DNA of 64,000 nt from Geodermatophilus tzadiensis (lineage in GTDB: Bacteria > Actinomycetota > Actinomycetes > Mycobacteriales > Geodermatophilaceae). The stretch lies in the NCBI RefSeq assembly GCF_003002915.1, contig NZ_PVTG01000022.1:20423-84422 (forward strand). Reading direction: 5' to 3'. A program made the position numbers and the translations under genes. Under the pieces are notes generated by a model. That model was not told the DNA's origin. It saw only the letters and a program-made list of their open reading frames with translations, and searched no databases. This document shows, one piece after another, positions 1 to 7,601 of this stretch; position 1 is the first letter of the stretch; each line of letters starts with the position of its first letter.

Positions 1-1
1 G

Positions 2-352
2 GCCAACATCTCCGGCTCGAAGGCGATGCACATCCTGACCGGGAACCTGTCGCACCAGATCGAGCACCACCTGTTCCCCGACCTGCCGAGCAACCGGTAC
101 GCCGAGATCGCGCCGAAGATCCGCGACCTGTTCCAGCGCTACGGCCTCAACTACCACACCGCGCCGCTGCCGCAGCAGGTCGGCTCGGCCTGGCACAAGA
201 TCATCCGGCTGTCGCTGCCCAACGGCTGGCTGCAGAACACCACGGCCCGCAACCTGCCCACCCAGCTCGTCAAGCTGTGGAAGATGACCACCGGCAAGCC
301 GCGCGTCCGCCGCGCGCTCCTGCGCGAGCAGGCCGCCCTGGCCGCCGCCTGA
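2..352 (+). CDS. Fatty acid desaturase, C-terminal fragment
   Basis: This is the last 116 codons of a membrane fatty acid (acyl-CoA/acyl-lipid) desaturase whose start lies upstream of the window. The open frame runs from base 2 with no start needed. The motif HQIEHHLFP near residue 17 is the third histidine box of the family, which helps bind the di-iron centre that introduces a double bond into an acyl chain. It is followed by the usual soluble tail (RYGLNYH). I infer a membrane-bound enzyme of lipid remodelling; the exact regiospecificity cannot be read from this fragment. Confidence 0.85.
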   Translation, partial: ANISGSKAMHILTGNLSHQIEHHLFPDLPSNRYAEIAPKIRDLFQRYGLNYHTAPLPQQVGSAWHKIIRLSLPNGWLQNTTARNLPTQLVKLWKMTTGKPRVRRALLREQAALAAA

Positions 353-362
353 GTCGCACACA

Positions 363-399
363 GGAGGGCCCGGGACGACGCCGTCGTCCCGGGCCCTCC
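363..399 (+). terminator. Rho-independent-type hairpin after the desaturase
   Basis: Perfect 18-bp GC-rich inverted repeat (363-380 with 382-399) starting 11 bases after the desaturase stop. There is no T tract, as is usual for terminators in very GC-rich actinobacteria. Confidence 0.65.
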
Positions 400-460
400 G
401 TGCGTCCAGGGCCGGTCAGGGCCGCAGCGCCGGCCACCCCGAGCGCACCCCGTTGAACGG

Positions 461-497
461 CGAGGGGCCCGGGACCGTCGTGGTCCCGGGCCCCTCG
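461..497 (-). terminator. Hairpin downstream of dnaB
   Basis: A 16-bp perfect inverted repeat (461-476 with 482-497, 5-base loop) lies just beyond the dnaB stop codon. With the hairpin at 363-399 it separates two convergent transcription units. The stretch 400-460 between them shows nothing else. Confidence 0.65.
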
Positions 498-508
498 GCG
501 TCGTGTGG

Positions 509-3500
509 TCAGTTGGCCATGTCGACGAAGCGGCTGTAGTGGCCCTGGAAGGCGACCGTGACGTTCGCGGTGGGCCCGTTGCGGTGCTTGACCAGCATGA
601 TGTCGGCCTCGCCCGCTCTCGGGCTCTCCTTCTCGTACATGTCCTCGCGGTGGATCATCATCACCATGTCGGCGTCCTGCTCGATGCTGTTGTGGACGAC
701 GATCCCCCCGGCCACGAAGTTGTGGCCACCGAGCACCGTGGCGTCGTAGACCTCCTCCTCGGCACCCTGCTCGATGGAGGCGACCTCGTCCCACAGCAGG
801 TCGTTGACCGCCTGCATCTCCAGCTCGGCGTCACCGAGGATCTCCGCCACGCGACCGAGTCGCTCGCGGCTGGGGGCGTGCTTCCACAGGGCGCTGCCGC
901 AGAACGCGGTGCCCATGGCCGCGGCGAAGGCGCGGTGGCTCATGCCCTGCTCCGCCAGCACGTCCCGGACGCGCTCCCAGACCTGGACGGGGATGGTGTC
1001 GACGTTGGGGTTGCCCGATGTCGCCCGCACGATCTCCAGCAGCTGCCCGGCGGCGTCGCCCCGGGCGCCGTGCACGCCGATCTCCCCCAGGAACCGCCGC
1101 TGGTCGTCGCAGCCGCTGATGTCGAGGGTCCACCCGTCGCGGTAGCCGGTCTTGCGCGTCCGGCGGACGCGGCAGGAGATCCCGAAGCGGAGCAGCAGCC
1201 GAGAGACGTCGTCGACGAGCCGGCGGCTGGTGGAGGCGTAGTAGACCCGGCCGCTCCGGCCCTCCTTGGTCACCGTGACGGAACCGTCGGTGGCCCACAG
1301 GTGGCGGAGGAACAGCGCGATCTGCTTCTTCGGCAGGGAGAAGACCGGCTCGGGCACGAACTTCTCGTGGCTGCGCAGACCGAAGAGGCCCAGGTCGTCG
1401 AGCCAGGCGGCGATCGGGTTGCGCCGTCCGTGCGTGAGCGGGAACGGCGCCCGCAGCCGCAGGGAGGTGCACCGGGCCGCCGCGTGCTCGTCCCGCACGG
1501 CCACGACGCCGAAGTGCAGCGCGGCCGTGGTCACCGCTCGCAGGTTCGCCTCGTCCACCGAGGCGTACCGGAGCGGTTGCCGCTTCACGAAGCTGCCGTC
1601 GCCGATCAGGTGGGCCAGCAGCACCACCTCCTCGTCCTGCCACACCGTCATCCGGTCGGGCGCCGGCACGTGCCGCGGGACGGCGATGCGGTCACCCGGC
1701 GCCAGCTCACCGAGCGGCCGGAAGCCGTCGTAGGTGAGGAACGGGTGGTTGGCGGTGGCCCGCACCGTCTTGCCCGACGAGGTGGTCAGCTGGAACACCG
1801 GCTTGCGACCGGTCGAGAAGACGTGGGTCAGGTGCCGGCGGACGTAGCGCAGGTTGTCGTCCAGGGCCCAGACGGGGACGTCGGTGGCACCGCTGGTGAA
1901 CAGCTCGCCCATCGTCGTCTCGGCGCCGGTGTCGGCCCGGAGGATGCGCGTCTCCGCCGGCAGGCACCCGGACTCGCGCAGGTCGGAGAGCATGGGCTTC
2001 TTGTCCTGCCGCTGCTCGGACCCACGGTTGAGCTGCGACATCGCGATCACCGGGACCTCGAGCTCCTTGGCCAGCAGCTTCAGCGCACGGGAGAACTCCG
2101 AGACCTCCTGCTGGCGGCTCTCGACGCGCTTGCCCGAGGTCATCAGCTGGAGGTAGTCGATGACCACGAGCTTGAGGTCGTTGCGCTGCTTGAGCCGCCG
2201 AGCCTTGGCCCGGATCTCCATCATCGTCATGTTGGGCGAGTCGTCGATGTAGAGCGGCGCGTCGGCGACCTCGCCCATCCGGCGGGCCAGCTTCGACCAG
2301 TCCTCGTCGGACAGCGTGCCGGCGCGCATGTGGTGCAGCGGCACCTTCGCCTCGGCCGACAGCAGACGCATGGTGATCTCGTGCTTGCTCATCTCGAGCG
2401 AGAAGATGACGGCCGGCATGTGGTGCTTGACCGTCGCCGAGCGAGCGATGTCGAGCCCCAGCGTGGAGTTGTGCGTCGGGACGAAGCTCCGGCCGGCGAG
2501 GAACAACGAGTCGGCGGCGTCGACCTGGATGCACCGCACGGGCACGCTGGGGACCGGCCGCACGTCGGTGACGAAACGGACCCCACGGGCGGTGAGCGTG
2601 CGGGCGCCGCGCTCCTTGTGCACCAGCTTCTTGCGCTCCAGCCGGAAGACCTCGTCGTCGGTGCTGAAGGTCAGCGTGTAGCAGGTGGACGACGCCTCCG
2701 ACCGGCCGCGCACCCGCGTGGTGCTCAGCGTCACCCGGTGGCCGAGGCCGGCGATCAGCTCACGCACGTCCTCGGCCAGCCGGCGGTGGGTGACGGCGAA
2801 CTGGACGGCCCCGCTCGGCGTCACGGTGCCGTTGGTGTCCAGCAGACCGGCCAGCAGCGCCCGCCGCTGGGCCACGGACGCCCGCAGGTAGGCCGTGGGG
2901 ATGTGCTTGTCCCCGAGGACCCCCAGGGTCCGCAGGAGGCCCTGCACGGTGCCGTGGTCGTCCCGGCAGGACTGGCACTGCGCCAGGCCGCTGGAGGGAC
3001 CACCGCAGTCGGGGCAGGTGGCCTGCAGTCCCACGCCGCCGCCGGCGCGCAGCCGGCCACCGCAGGTCTTGCCGCACGTCTGCACCTGCGAGGTCCGCGG
3101 CACGAACGGCTCGCCGCACATCGGGCAGGGTCGCTCGGCCGGCGCGGGACGGGCGGGCAGGCGCAGGGCGTACCACCGGTCGACCTTCGAGAGGGCGACG
3201 ACCAGGCCCTCGCCCTCGATGTAGGCCGCGATCTCCGGGTCGGCGCTGGTGTAGTGGGCGGCCGCCGACGTCCCGTCGCCCAGCCAGACGCCGAGCGCGT
3301 ACGGCGGTACGGGCAGGTCGGCGGCGGGCAGGTCGAGCGGGGCGGTGTTGACCACGGCGTGGTTGAGTCGCCGGTCGGCCGTCGCGCAGCGCACCGTGCG
3401 GGCCAGCTCCTCGGTGGTCCGCACCCGCGGCACCCCGCGCTCACCGAGCCGGCGGGCGGCACGGTCGGTGGTGACCCACTGGTGCTGGGCGTCGGCGACG

Positions 3501-4366
3501 ATCACCGTGCCGTCGGAGAAGTGCACCTCGTAGCAGGGTCGGTCGGTCATGACGTCGGTGGCGGCGACGACCGTCGTGGGACGTCCGTCGGCGCCCAGGA
3601 CGCGGTCGCCGACGCGGACCTCACCCATCGTCGTCCACCCGGTGGGCGTGGCGACCGGGGTGTCCAGCGCGAGCGCCTTGCCCACACCGGGCCTGGCGGC
3701 GATGACGACCATCTGGCCGGCCTGCAGGCCGTTGGTCAGCTCGTCGAGGTCGCGGATGCCGGTGGGCACGCCACGGGCGGTGCCGCCGCGGGAGGCGATG
3801 GCGTCGAGCTCGTCCATCGTCGGCTGCAGGACGTCCTCGAGGCGCGAGTAGTCCTCGCTCATGCGCTTCTCGGTGACGTCGTAGATCTCCTGCTGCGCGC
3901 GGTCGACGATGTCGTCGACGTCGCCCCGCCCGCCGGCCGCGCCGTAGCCCAGCTGCACGACGCGGGTGCCGGCCTCGACCAGCCGTCGCAGCACCGCCTG
4001 CTCGGCGACGATCGCGGCGTAGTAGCCGGCGTTGGCCGCCGTGGGCGTCGAGGCGATCAGCGTGTGCAGGTAGACCGCGCCGCCCATCTTCGACAGCTGG
4101 TCGGTGCGGTTGAGCTCGGCGGCGACGGTGATCGCGTCGGCCGGCTCCCCCCGCCCGTACAGGTCGAGGATGCAGTCGAAGATCACCTGGTGCGCCGGCC
4201 GGTAGAAGTCGTTGCCGTGCAGCACCTCGACGACGTCGGCGATCGCGTCCTTGCTCAGCAGCATGCCGCCGAGCACCGACTGCTCCGCCGCGACGTCCTG
4301 CGGCGGCTGCCGGTCGTACTCCGGCGCCGTCGCGGACGGTCGGCTGAACTCGTCGGCCACCGCCAC
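509..4366 (-). CDS. dnaB: Replicative DNA helicase DnaB with two inteins
   Basis: Encodes 1285 aa; removing the two inteins leaves a 456-aa DnaB, the usual length. DnaB is the hexameric 5'-3' helicase of the replication fork. Extein 1 (1-230) holds the N-terminal domain and ends in the P-loop ARPGVGK; extein 2 (634-800) holds the Walker B region (LVVIDYLQLM) and KPMLSDLRESG; extein 3 (1227-1285) starts SIEQDADMV. Inteins occupy residues 231-633 and 801-1226. I chose the GTG at 4366 because AAGGAGG lies 7-8 bases upstream; a longer frame reaches 4417. The gene follows the rpsF-ssb-rpsR-rplI cluster, as in Mycobacterium. Without both splicing events the helicase would be inactive, because intein 1 splits the Walker A motif. 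Confidence 0.96.
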   Translation of the reverse strand: MAVADEFSRPSATAPEYDRQPPQDVAAEQSVLGGMLLSKDAIADVVEVLHGNDFYRPAHQVIFDCILDLYGRGEPADAITVAAELNRTDQLSKMGGAVYLHTLIASTPTAANAGYYAAIVAEQAVLRRLVEAGTRVVQLGYGAAGGRGDVDDIVDRAQQEIYDVTEKRMSEDYSRLEDVLQPTMDELDAIASRGGTARGVPTGIRDLDELTNGLQAGQMVVIAARPGVGKALALDTPVATPTGWTTMGEVRVGDRVLGADGRPTTVVAATDVMTDRPCYEVHFSDGTVIVADAQHQWVTTDRAARRLGERGVPRVRTTEELARTVRCATADRRLNHAVVNTAPLDLPAADLPVPPYALGVWLGDGTSAAAHYTSADPEIAAYIEGEGLVVALSKVDRWYALRLPARPAPAERPCPMCGEPFVPRTSQVQTCGKTCGGRLRAGGGVGLQATCPDCGGPSSGLAQCQSCRDDHGTVQGLLRTLGVLGDKHIPTAYLRASVAQRRALLAGLLDTNGTVTPSGAVQFAVTHRRLAEDVRELIAGLGHRVTLSTTRVRGRSEASSTCYTLTFSTDDEVFRLERKKLVHKERGARTLTARGVRFVTDVRPVPSVPVRCIQVDAADSLFLAGRSFVPTHNSTLGLDIARSATVKHHMPAVIFSLEMSKHEITMRLLSAEAKVPLHHMRAGTLSDEDWSKLARRMGEVADAPLYIDDSPNMTMMEIRAKARRLKQRNDLKLVVIDYLQLMTSGKRVESRQQEVSEFSRALKLLAKELEVPVIAMSQLNRGSEQRQDKKPMLSDLRESGCLPAETRILRADTGAETTMGELFTSGATDVPVWALDDNLRYVRRHLTHVFSTGRKPVFQLTTSSGKTVRATANHPFLTYDGFRPLGELAPGDRIAVPRHVPAPDRMTVWQDEEVVLLAHLIGDGSFVKRQPLRYASVDEANLRAVTTAALHFGVVAVRDEHAAARCTSLRLRAPFPLTHGRRNPIAAWLDDLGLFGLRSHEKFVPEPVFSLPKKQIALFLRHLWATDGSVTVTKEGRSGRVYYASTSRRLVDDVSRLLLRFGISCRVRRTRKTGYRDGWTLDISGCDDQRRFLGEIGVHGARGDAAGQLLEIVRATSGNPNVDTIPVQVWERVRDVLAEQGMSHRAFAAAMGTAFCGSALWKHAPSRERLGRVAEILGDAELEMQAVNDLLWDEVASIEQGAEEEVYDATVLGGHNFVAGGIVVHNSIEQDADMVMMIHREDMYEKESPRAGEADIMLVKHRNGPTANVTVAFQGHYSRFVDMAN
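689..1966 (-). other. Intein 2 of DnaB (class 1, LAGLIDADG endonuclease)
   Basis: A 426-aa in-frame intein at RESG|C...HN|SIEQD, the site also used by cyanobacterial and other DnaB inteins. It begins with Cys (CLPAETRIL), has block B ATANHPF about 70 residues in and ends VVHN before Ser+1, which is the class 1 set of splicing residues. Two LAGLIDADG-type motifs (LLAHLIGDGS near residue 116 and LRHLWATDGS near 220) indicate a probably intact homing endonuclease. The stretch around intein residues 335-375 (EQGMSHRAFAAAMG) looks like a helix-turn-helix placed before the C-terminal splicing block. Confidence 0.93.
2468..3676 (-). other. Intein 1 of DnaB (class 3 signature, in the Walker A motif)
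   Basis: A 403-aa in-frame intein inserted between GVGK and S of the P-loop. Its first residue is Ala (ALALDTPV), not Cys or Ser. It has Trp at residue 67 (AQHQW, block B), Cys at 382 (VRCIQVD, block F) and Thr at 401 (VPTHN|S, block G), the W-C-T triplet that defines class 3 inteins such as the one in mycobacteriophage Bethlehem DnaB. LAGLIDADG-like motifs lie near 128 (LGVWLGDGT) and 274 (LLAGLLDTNG). Between them are four Cys pairs (184/187, 201/205, 221/224, 234/237) that suggest zinc knuckles. Confidence 0.9.
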
Positions 4367-5025
4367 GGGAAGCCCTCCTTCTCTCCACCGGCGCACCCGC
4401 AGACAGACCCCGGCCACTGGCCGGGGTCCGGTGGGGGAAGCACCAGGACTGCGGGAACGCTCTCGAACGCGTGTTCGAGCCCGAGGCTAGGGCGGGGGAC
4501 CGACAGAACCGGTCCCGTCCACCCCGCCGTCAGGACGGTAGGGAGCGCGGCGGACGGCGTCCAACACCGCTGTGGGGCGAGTTCTGCACAACTTGTGGAC
4601 AAGTCGGTGGACACACGCGTGTCGACATGTGGAGACGGCGGGGGACGGGCCGGCCGGACCGCCGCGATCCGTGCGCTGACCTGCGCGGAGGCCACCCACC
4701 GGGTGTGGACGGGAGAAAGTCCGGGAGAACTCGTGGTGTCGCGCACCGGCGTGTCGAGGGTCGCAGCCCACCCGTCCCTGGGGTCACACGTCCACAGGGG
4801 AGGGCTCGGTACGGCGGGGACCGCCCGTCGTCGGCCTGCGGTGGTCCCAGGGCGCCGGGGACGACGCCGGGTCGACACGGTGGGCGGCGGACGCCGTCCG
4901 CCGGGCCACGGACGCCGAGAGGGGCGCCGGACGGGTGTCCGACGCCCCTCTCGGGCGGTGCAGCGGCTCGGCCCCCCTGCAGGTTCCCGCCGCGAGCTCG
5001 CGAGCGGTGGGGGGCAGGGAGGTCC
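4367..5025. promoter_or_regulatory. Intergenic region upstream of dnaB with a consensus DnaA box
   Basis: There is no credible gene in these 659 bases. TGTGGACAA at 4594-4602 is a perfect DnaA box on the minus strand (TTGTCCACA) inside a near-palindrome at 4591-4604. Weaker relatives occur nearby (GGTGGACAC near 4607, ATGTGGAGA near 4625, GTGTGGACG near 4702, CGTCCACAG near 4789). The stretch is probably the 5' region of dnaB and could give DnaA-dependent control. A terminator hairpin for the upstream ribosomal operon lies at 4915-4954. Confidence 0.5.
4915..4954 (-). terminator. Terminator of the rpsF-ssb-rpsR-rplI operon
   Basis: A long inverted repeat: CCGAGAGGGGCG (4915-4926) pairs with 4943-4954, and an inner 5-bp stem closes a GGGT loop after a single mismatch. 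It lies about 70 bases after the rplI stop. Confidence 0.7.
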
Positions 5026-5481
5026 TTACCCCGCGACGACCTCGATCGGCAGCTGGGCGGTGACCTCGGGGTGCACCCGCACGGTCACGGTGTGCCGACC
5101 GGTGGTCTTGATGCTGCTGGGCAGCTCCACCCGGCGGCGGTCGAGCTCGGGGCCACCGGCGGCGGTCACGGCGTTGACGACGTCGGCGGTGGTGACCCGG
5201 CCGAACAGGCGGCCGCCCTCACCGGCGCGGGCCGGCACGCGGACGGTCAGGCCGGTCAGGCGGCCGGCCACGGCCTGCGCCTCCTCGAGCGAGCGCACCT
5301 CCCGGGCGGCGCGCGCCCGGCGCAGCGACTCGACCTGCTTCTGGGCACCGCGGGTGGCCACGATGGCCAGGCCGCGGGGCAGGAGGTAGTTGCGGGCGTA
5401 GCCGCCCTTGACCTCCACCGTGTCACCGGAGGACCCGAGACCGGTGACCTCCTGCGTCAGGATCAGCTTCTGGGTGCTCAT
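5026..5481 (-). CDS. rplI: 50S ribosomal protein L9
   Basis: 151 aa, standard length. The N-terminal rRNA-binding domain has the family signature with the conserved GYARNYLLPRGLA near residue 27, followed by the long connecting helix (RRARAAREVRSLEEAQ) and the C-terminal domain ending ELPIEVVAG-like. L9 binds 23S rRNA at the base of the L1 stalk and helps keep the reading frame. The ATG start lies 2 bases after the rpsR stop, so the two genes are surely co-transcribed. Confidence 0.97.
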   Translation of the reverse strand: MSTQKLILTQEVTGLGSSGDTVEVKGGYARNYLLPRGLAIVATRGAQKQVESLRRARAAREVRSLEEAQAVAGRLTGLTVRVPARAGEGGRLFGRVTTADVVNAVTAAGGPELDRRRVELPSSIKTTGRHTVTVRVHPEVTAQLPIEVVAG

Positions 5482-5483
5482 GG

Positions 5484-5720
5484 TCAGCGCGCCGTCGAGG
5501 TGTAGGGCAGCAGGGCCATCTCACGGCTGTTCTTGACGGCCGTGGCGACGTCCCGCTGGTGCTGGCTGCAGTTGCCGCTCACGCGGCGGGCACGGATCTT
5601 GCCGCGGTCGGAGATGAACTTCCGCAGCAGCGTCGTGTCCTTGTAGTCGATGTAGGTCGCCTTGTCCTTGCAGAACTGGCAGACCTTCTTCTTGGGCTTG
5701 CGCACGGGGGGCTTGGGCAC
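5484..5720 (-). CDS. rpsR: 30S ribosomal protein S18
   Basis: 78 aa, of normal size. S18 pairs with S6 on the 30S platform, and here it is encoded two genes after rpsF. CQFC near residue 14 and CSQH near residue 51 show the zinc-binding (C+) form of the protein. The core [17 protein letters not shown] and [14 protein letters not shown] match the family. It lies between ssb (41-base gap) and rplI (2-base gap). Actinobacteria often keep a second, cysteine-free copy elsewhere; none is in this window. Confidence 0.97.
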   Translation of the reverse strand: MPKPPVRKPKKKVCQFCKDKATYIDYKDTTLLRKFISDRGKIRARRVSGNCSQHQRDVATAVKNSREMALLPYTSTAR

Positions 5721-5761
5721 TGGGTTCTCCAGGTACGACTAGTTCGGGGGGAGTTGAGGGC

Positions 5762-6247
5762 TCAGAACGGGGGCTCGTCGGACGGGCCGGCGGGCGTCGA
5801 CCACGGGTCGCTCGCACCGCCGCCACCGCCACCGAAGCCGCCACCACCGCCGCCGCCGAAGCCGCCGCCGCCACCCTCACCGCGGGAGGCCTTGGTGACC
5901 TTCGCGGTGGCGTAGCGCAGCGAGGGGCCGATCTCGTCGACCTCGAGCTCGACGACGGTGCGCTTCTCGCCCTCCTTGGTCTCGAACGAGCGCTGCTTGA
6001 GCCGCCCCGAGACGATGACCCGCGAGCCGCGGGTGAGGGACTCCGCCACGTTCTCGGCCGCCTGCCGCCAGACGTTGCAGCGGAGGAACAGCGCCTCGCC
6101 GTCCTTCCACTCCTGCGACTGCCGGTCGAAGGTGCGCGGCGTCGAGGCGACCGTGAAGTTGGCGACCGCGGCCCCCGACGGCGTGAACCGCAGCTCCGGG
6201 TCGGAGGTCAGGTTGCCGATGACGGTGATGACGGTCTCGCCGGCCAT
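5762..6247 (-). CDS. ssb: Single-stranded DNA-binding protein
   Basis: 161 aa. Residues 1-110 form the OB fold ([38 protein letters not shown]). A glycine-rich linker (about 117-143) and the acidic tip SDEPPF follow; the tip is where SSB recruits partner proteins. It coats single-stranded DNA at forks and repair sites. The ATG lies 2 bases after the rpsF stop, giving the conserved order rpsF-ssb-rpsR-rplI. The glycine-rich DNA is a simple repeat near 5817-5875. Confidence 0.97.
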   Translation of the reverse strand: MAGETVITVIGNLTSDPELRFTPSGAAVANFTVASTPRTFDRQSQEWKDGEALFLRCNVWRQAAENVAESLTRGSRVIVSGRLKQRSFETKEGEKRTVVELEVDEIGPSLRYATAKVTKASRGEGGGGGFGGGGGGGFGGGGGGASDPWSTPAGPSDEPPF

Positions 6248-6249
6248 GC

Positions 6250-6537
6250 TCAGTGGACCTCAGGCCGCATCAGCTTGGTGCGCAGGACCGACTCGTTGAG
6301 GTTGAGCTGCCGGTCGAGCTCGGCGACCGCGGCGGGCTCGGCCTGGATGTCGACGACGGCGTAGATGCCCTCGACGTTCTTCTTGATCTCGTAGGCCAGG
6401 CGGCGCCGACCCCAGATGTCGGTCTTGACGGTGCCACCGGAGTTGGTGACGACGGTCAGGAACCGGTCGAGGGAGGGAGCGATCGTGCGCTCCTCCAGGT
6501 CGGGGTCGAGGATGATCATCAGTTCGTAGTGACGCAC
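6250..6537 (-). CDS. rpsF: 30S ribosomal protein S6
   Basis: 95 aa starting at a GTG ([16 protein letters not shown]), chosen because AGGAGG lies about 9 bases upstream and because the family begins with this motif. S6 forms a heterodimer with S18 on the small-subunit platform. It is the first gene of the minus-strand operon rpsF-ssb-rpsR-rplI. The leader (6538-6640) contains a CTGCAG...CTGCAG inverted repeat, which might be part of a regulatory leader; that is only a suggestion. Confidence 0.96.
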   Translation of the reverse strand: MRHYELMIILDPDLEERTIAPSLDRFLTVVTNSGGTVKTDIWGRRRLAYEIKKNVEGIYAVVDIQAEPAAVAELDRQLNLNESVLRTKLMRPEVH

Positions 6538-6706
6538 GGAGAACCCCACCTCCTCTGGTCTGTGGCGGCTGCAGGACGTCTGCAGCAGGAGGGTCGTACA
6601 CGCGTCGCGCGCCCGGTCCCGCCGACGACGGCGGACGGACGCGCTGCTCCAGGCTACCAGTGCTGCCGGGTGGGACCGCGGGCCGTCCCTGGCTACCGTC
6701 GCCGGT

Positions 6707-7519
6707 GTGAGCACGCACCCGATCGGCGTCCACGTCGGACCCGGCCTGACCGCGGACAACGAGCTCGACGCCGGCGGCCCGCTGGCCCGTGCCGCCGAGA
6801 TGGACGCCGACGGCGTGCAGGTCTTCCTCGGCGACCCGCAGGGCTGGAAGGCGCCGCCGCCCCGCCCCGACGCCGCGGACCTGCTGGCCTCCGACGTCGC
6901 CGTCTTCGTGCACGCGCCGTACGTGCTCAACGTGGCCTCGACCAACAACCGGATCCGCATCCCCAGCCGCAAGAACCTCGCCGTCCACGCGCGGGCGTCG
7001 GCGGCGGTCGGGGCCCGCGGGATGGTGGTGCACGGCGGGCACGTGCTGGCCAGGGACGACCCGACCGCCGGGTTCGACAACTGGCGCAAGACCTTCGTCC
7101 GGCAGGCCGAGGACGGCGGCTTCCCGCTGCCCCTGCTGATCGAGAACACCGCGGGCGGGGAGAACGCGATGGCCCGCGAGCTGGGCGCGGTGGCCCGGCT
7201 GTGGGACGCCGTCGGCGAGTTCGGCGCCGGGTTCGTGCTCGACACCTGCCACGCCTGGGCCGCCGGCTGGGACCTCGCGACCGCGGTGGACGACGTCCGC
7301 GCCGTCACCGGCCGCGTCGACCTGGTGCACCTGAACAACAGCCGCGACCCGGCCGGCTCGGGCCGCGACCGGCACGCCCCGCTCACCGGCGGGGAGATCC
7401 CGCTGGAGCTGCTCCTCGAGGTCGCCCGCGCCGCCGACTGCCCCGTCGTCCTGGAGACGCCGGGCGACGCGGCGTCGCACGCCGAGGAGGTCGCCCTGGT
7501 CCGCGAGGCGCTCCGCTAG
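6707..7519 (+). CDS. nfo: Deoxyribonuclease IV (AP endonuclease family 2)
   Basis: 270 aa with the TIM-barrel fold of endonuclease IV ([78 protein letters not shown]). The His, Glu and Asp residues of these motifs bind the three zinc ions used to cut DNA 5' of abasic sites in base-excision repair. The GTG start has no Shine-Dalgarno; TACCGT at 6694-6699 ends 7 bases before it, pointing to a leaderless mRNA. It is slightly shorter than E. coli Nfo. It diverges from rpsF. Confidence 0.9.
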   Translation: MSTHPIGVHVGPGLTADNELDAGGPLARAAEMDADGVQVFLGDPQGWKAPPPRPDAADLLASDVAVFVHAPYVLNVASTNNRIRIPSRKNLAVHARASAAVGARGMVVHGGHVLARDDPTAGFDNWRKTFVRQAEDGGFPLPLLIENTAGGENAMARELGAVARLWDAVGEFGAGFVLDTCHAWAAGWDLATAVDDVRAVTGRVDLVHLNNSRDPAGSGRDRHAPLTGGEIPLELLLEVARAADCPVVLETPGDAASHAEEVALVREALR

Positions 7520-7520
7520 C

Positions 7521-7601
7521 CGTCCTCCCTCACCGCACGGCGTCCTACCCGACCGTGGGACGTGCGGGAGGACGCGCCACGATCAGGTCACCTGATCGTC
7601 G
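7521..7601 (-). repeat. Dispersed palindromic repeat, copy 1 (inverted)
   Basis: The 21-base odd palindrome at 7579-7599 has arms ACGATCAGGT and ACCTGATCGT around one central base. It is flanked (on the minus strand) by bases resembling the tails of copies 2 (29609) and 3 (49173), for example CCCACGGTCGGGTAGGACG. The copy sits between convergent genes and overlaps the last codons of the minus-strand glycosyltransferase gene. Confidence 0.75.

Noticed and set aside
2468..3676. Intein 1 as a degenerate (inactive) class 1 intein
   Set aside because: The lack of Cys1 alone would suggest inactivity, but the complete W-C-T set, intact C-terminal HN and Ser+1 are better explained by class 3 chemistry; essential dnaB also requires splicing.
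503..5389. A 4.9-kb open frame on the plus strand opposite dnaB
   Set aside because: It is antisense to dnaB and its product is a low-complexity His/Arg/Val/Gly/Asp-rich chain typical of the shadow of a GC-rich gene; it has no domain, and the minus strand encodes clear DnaB.
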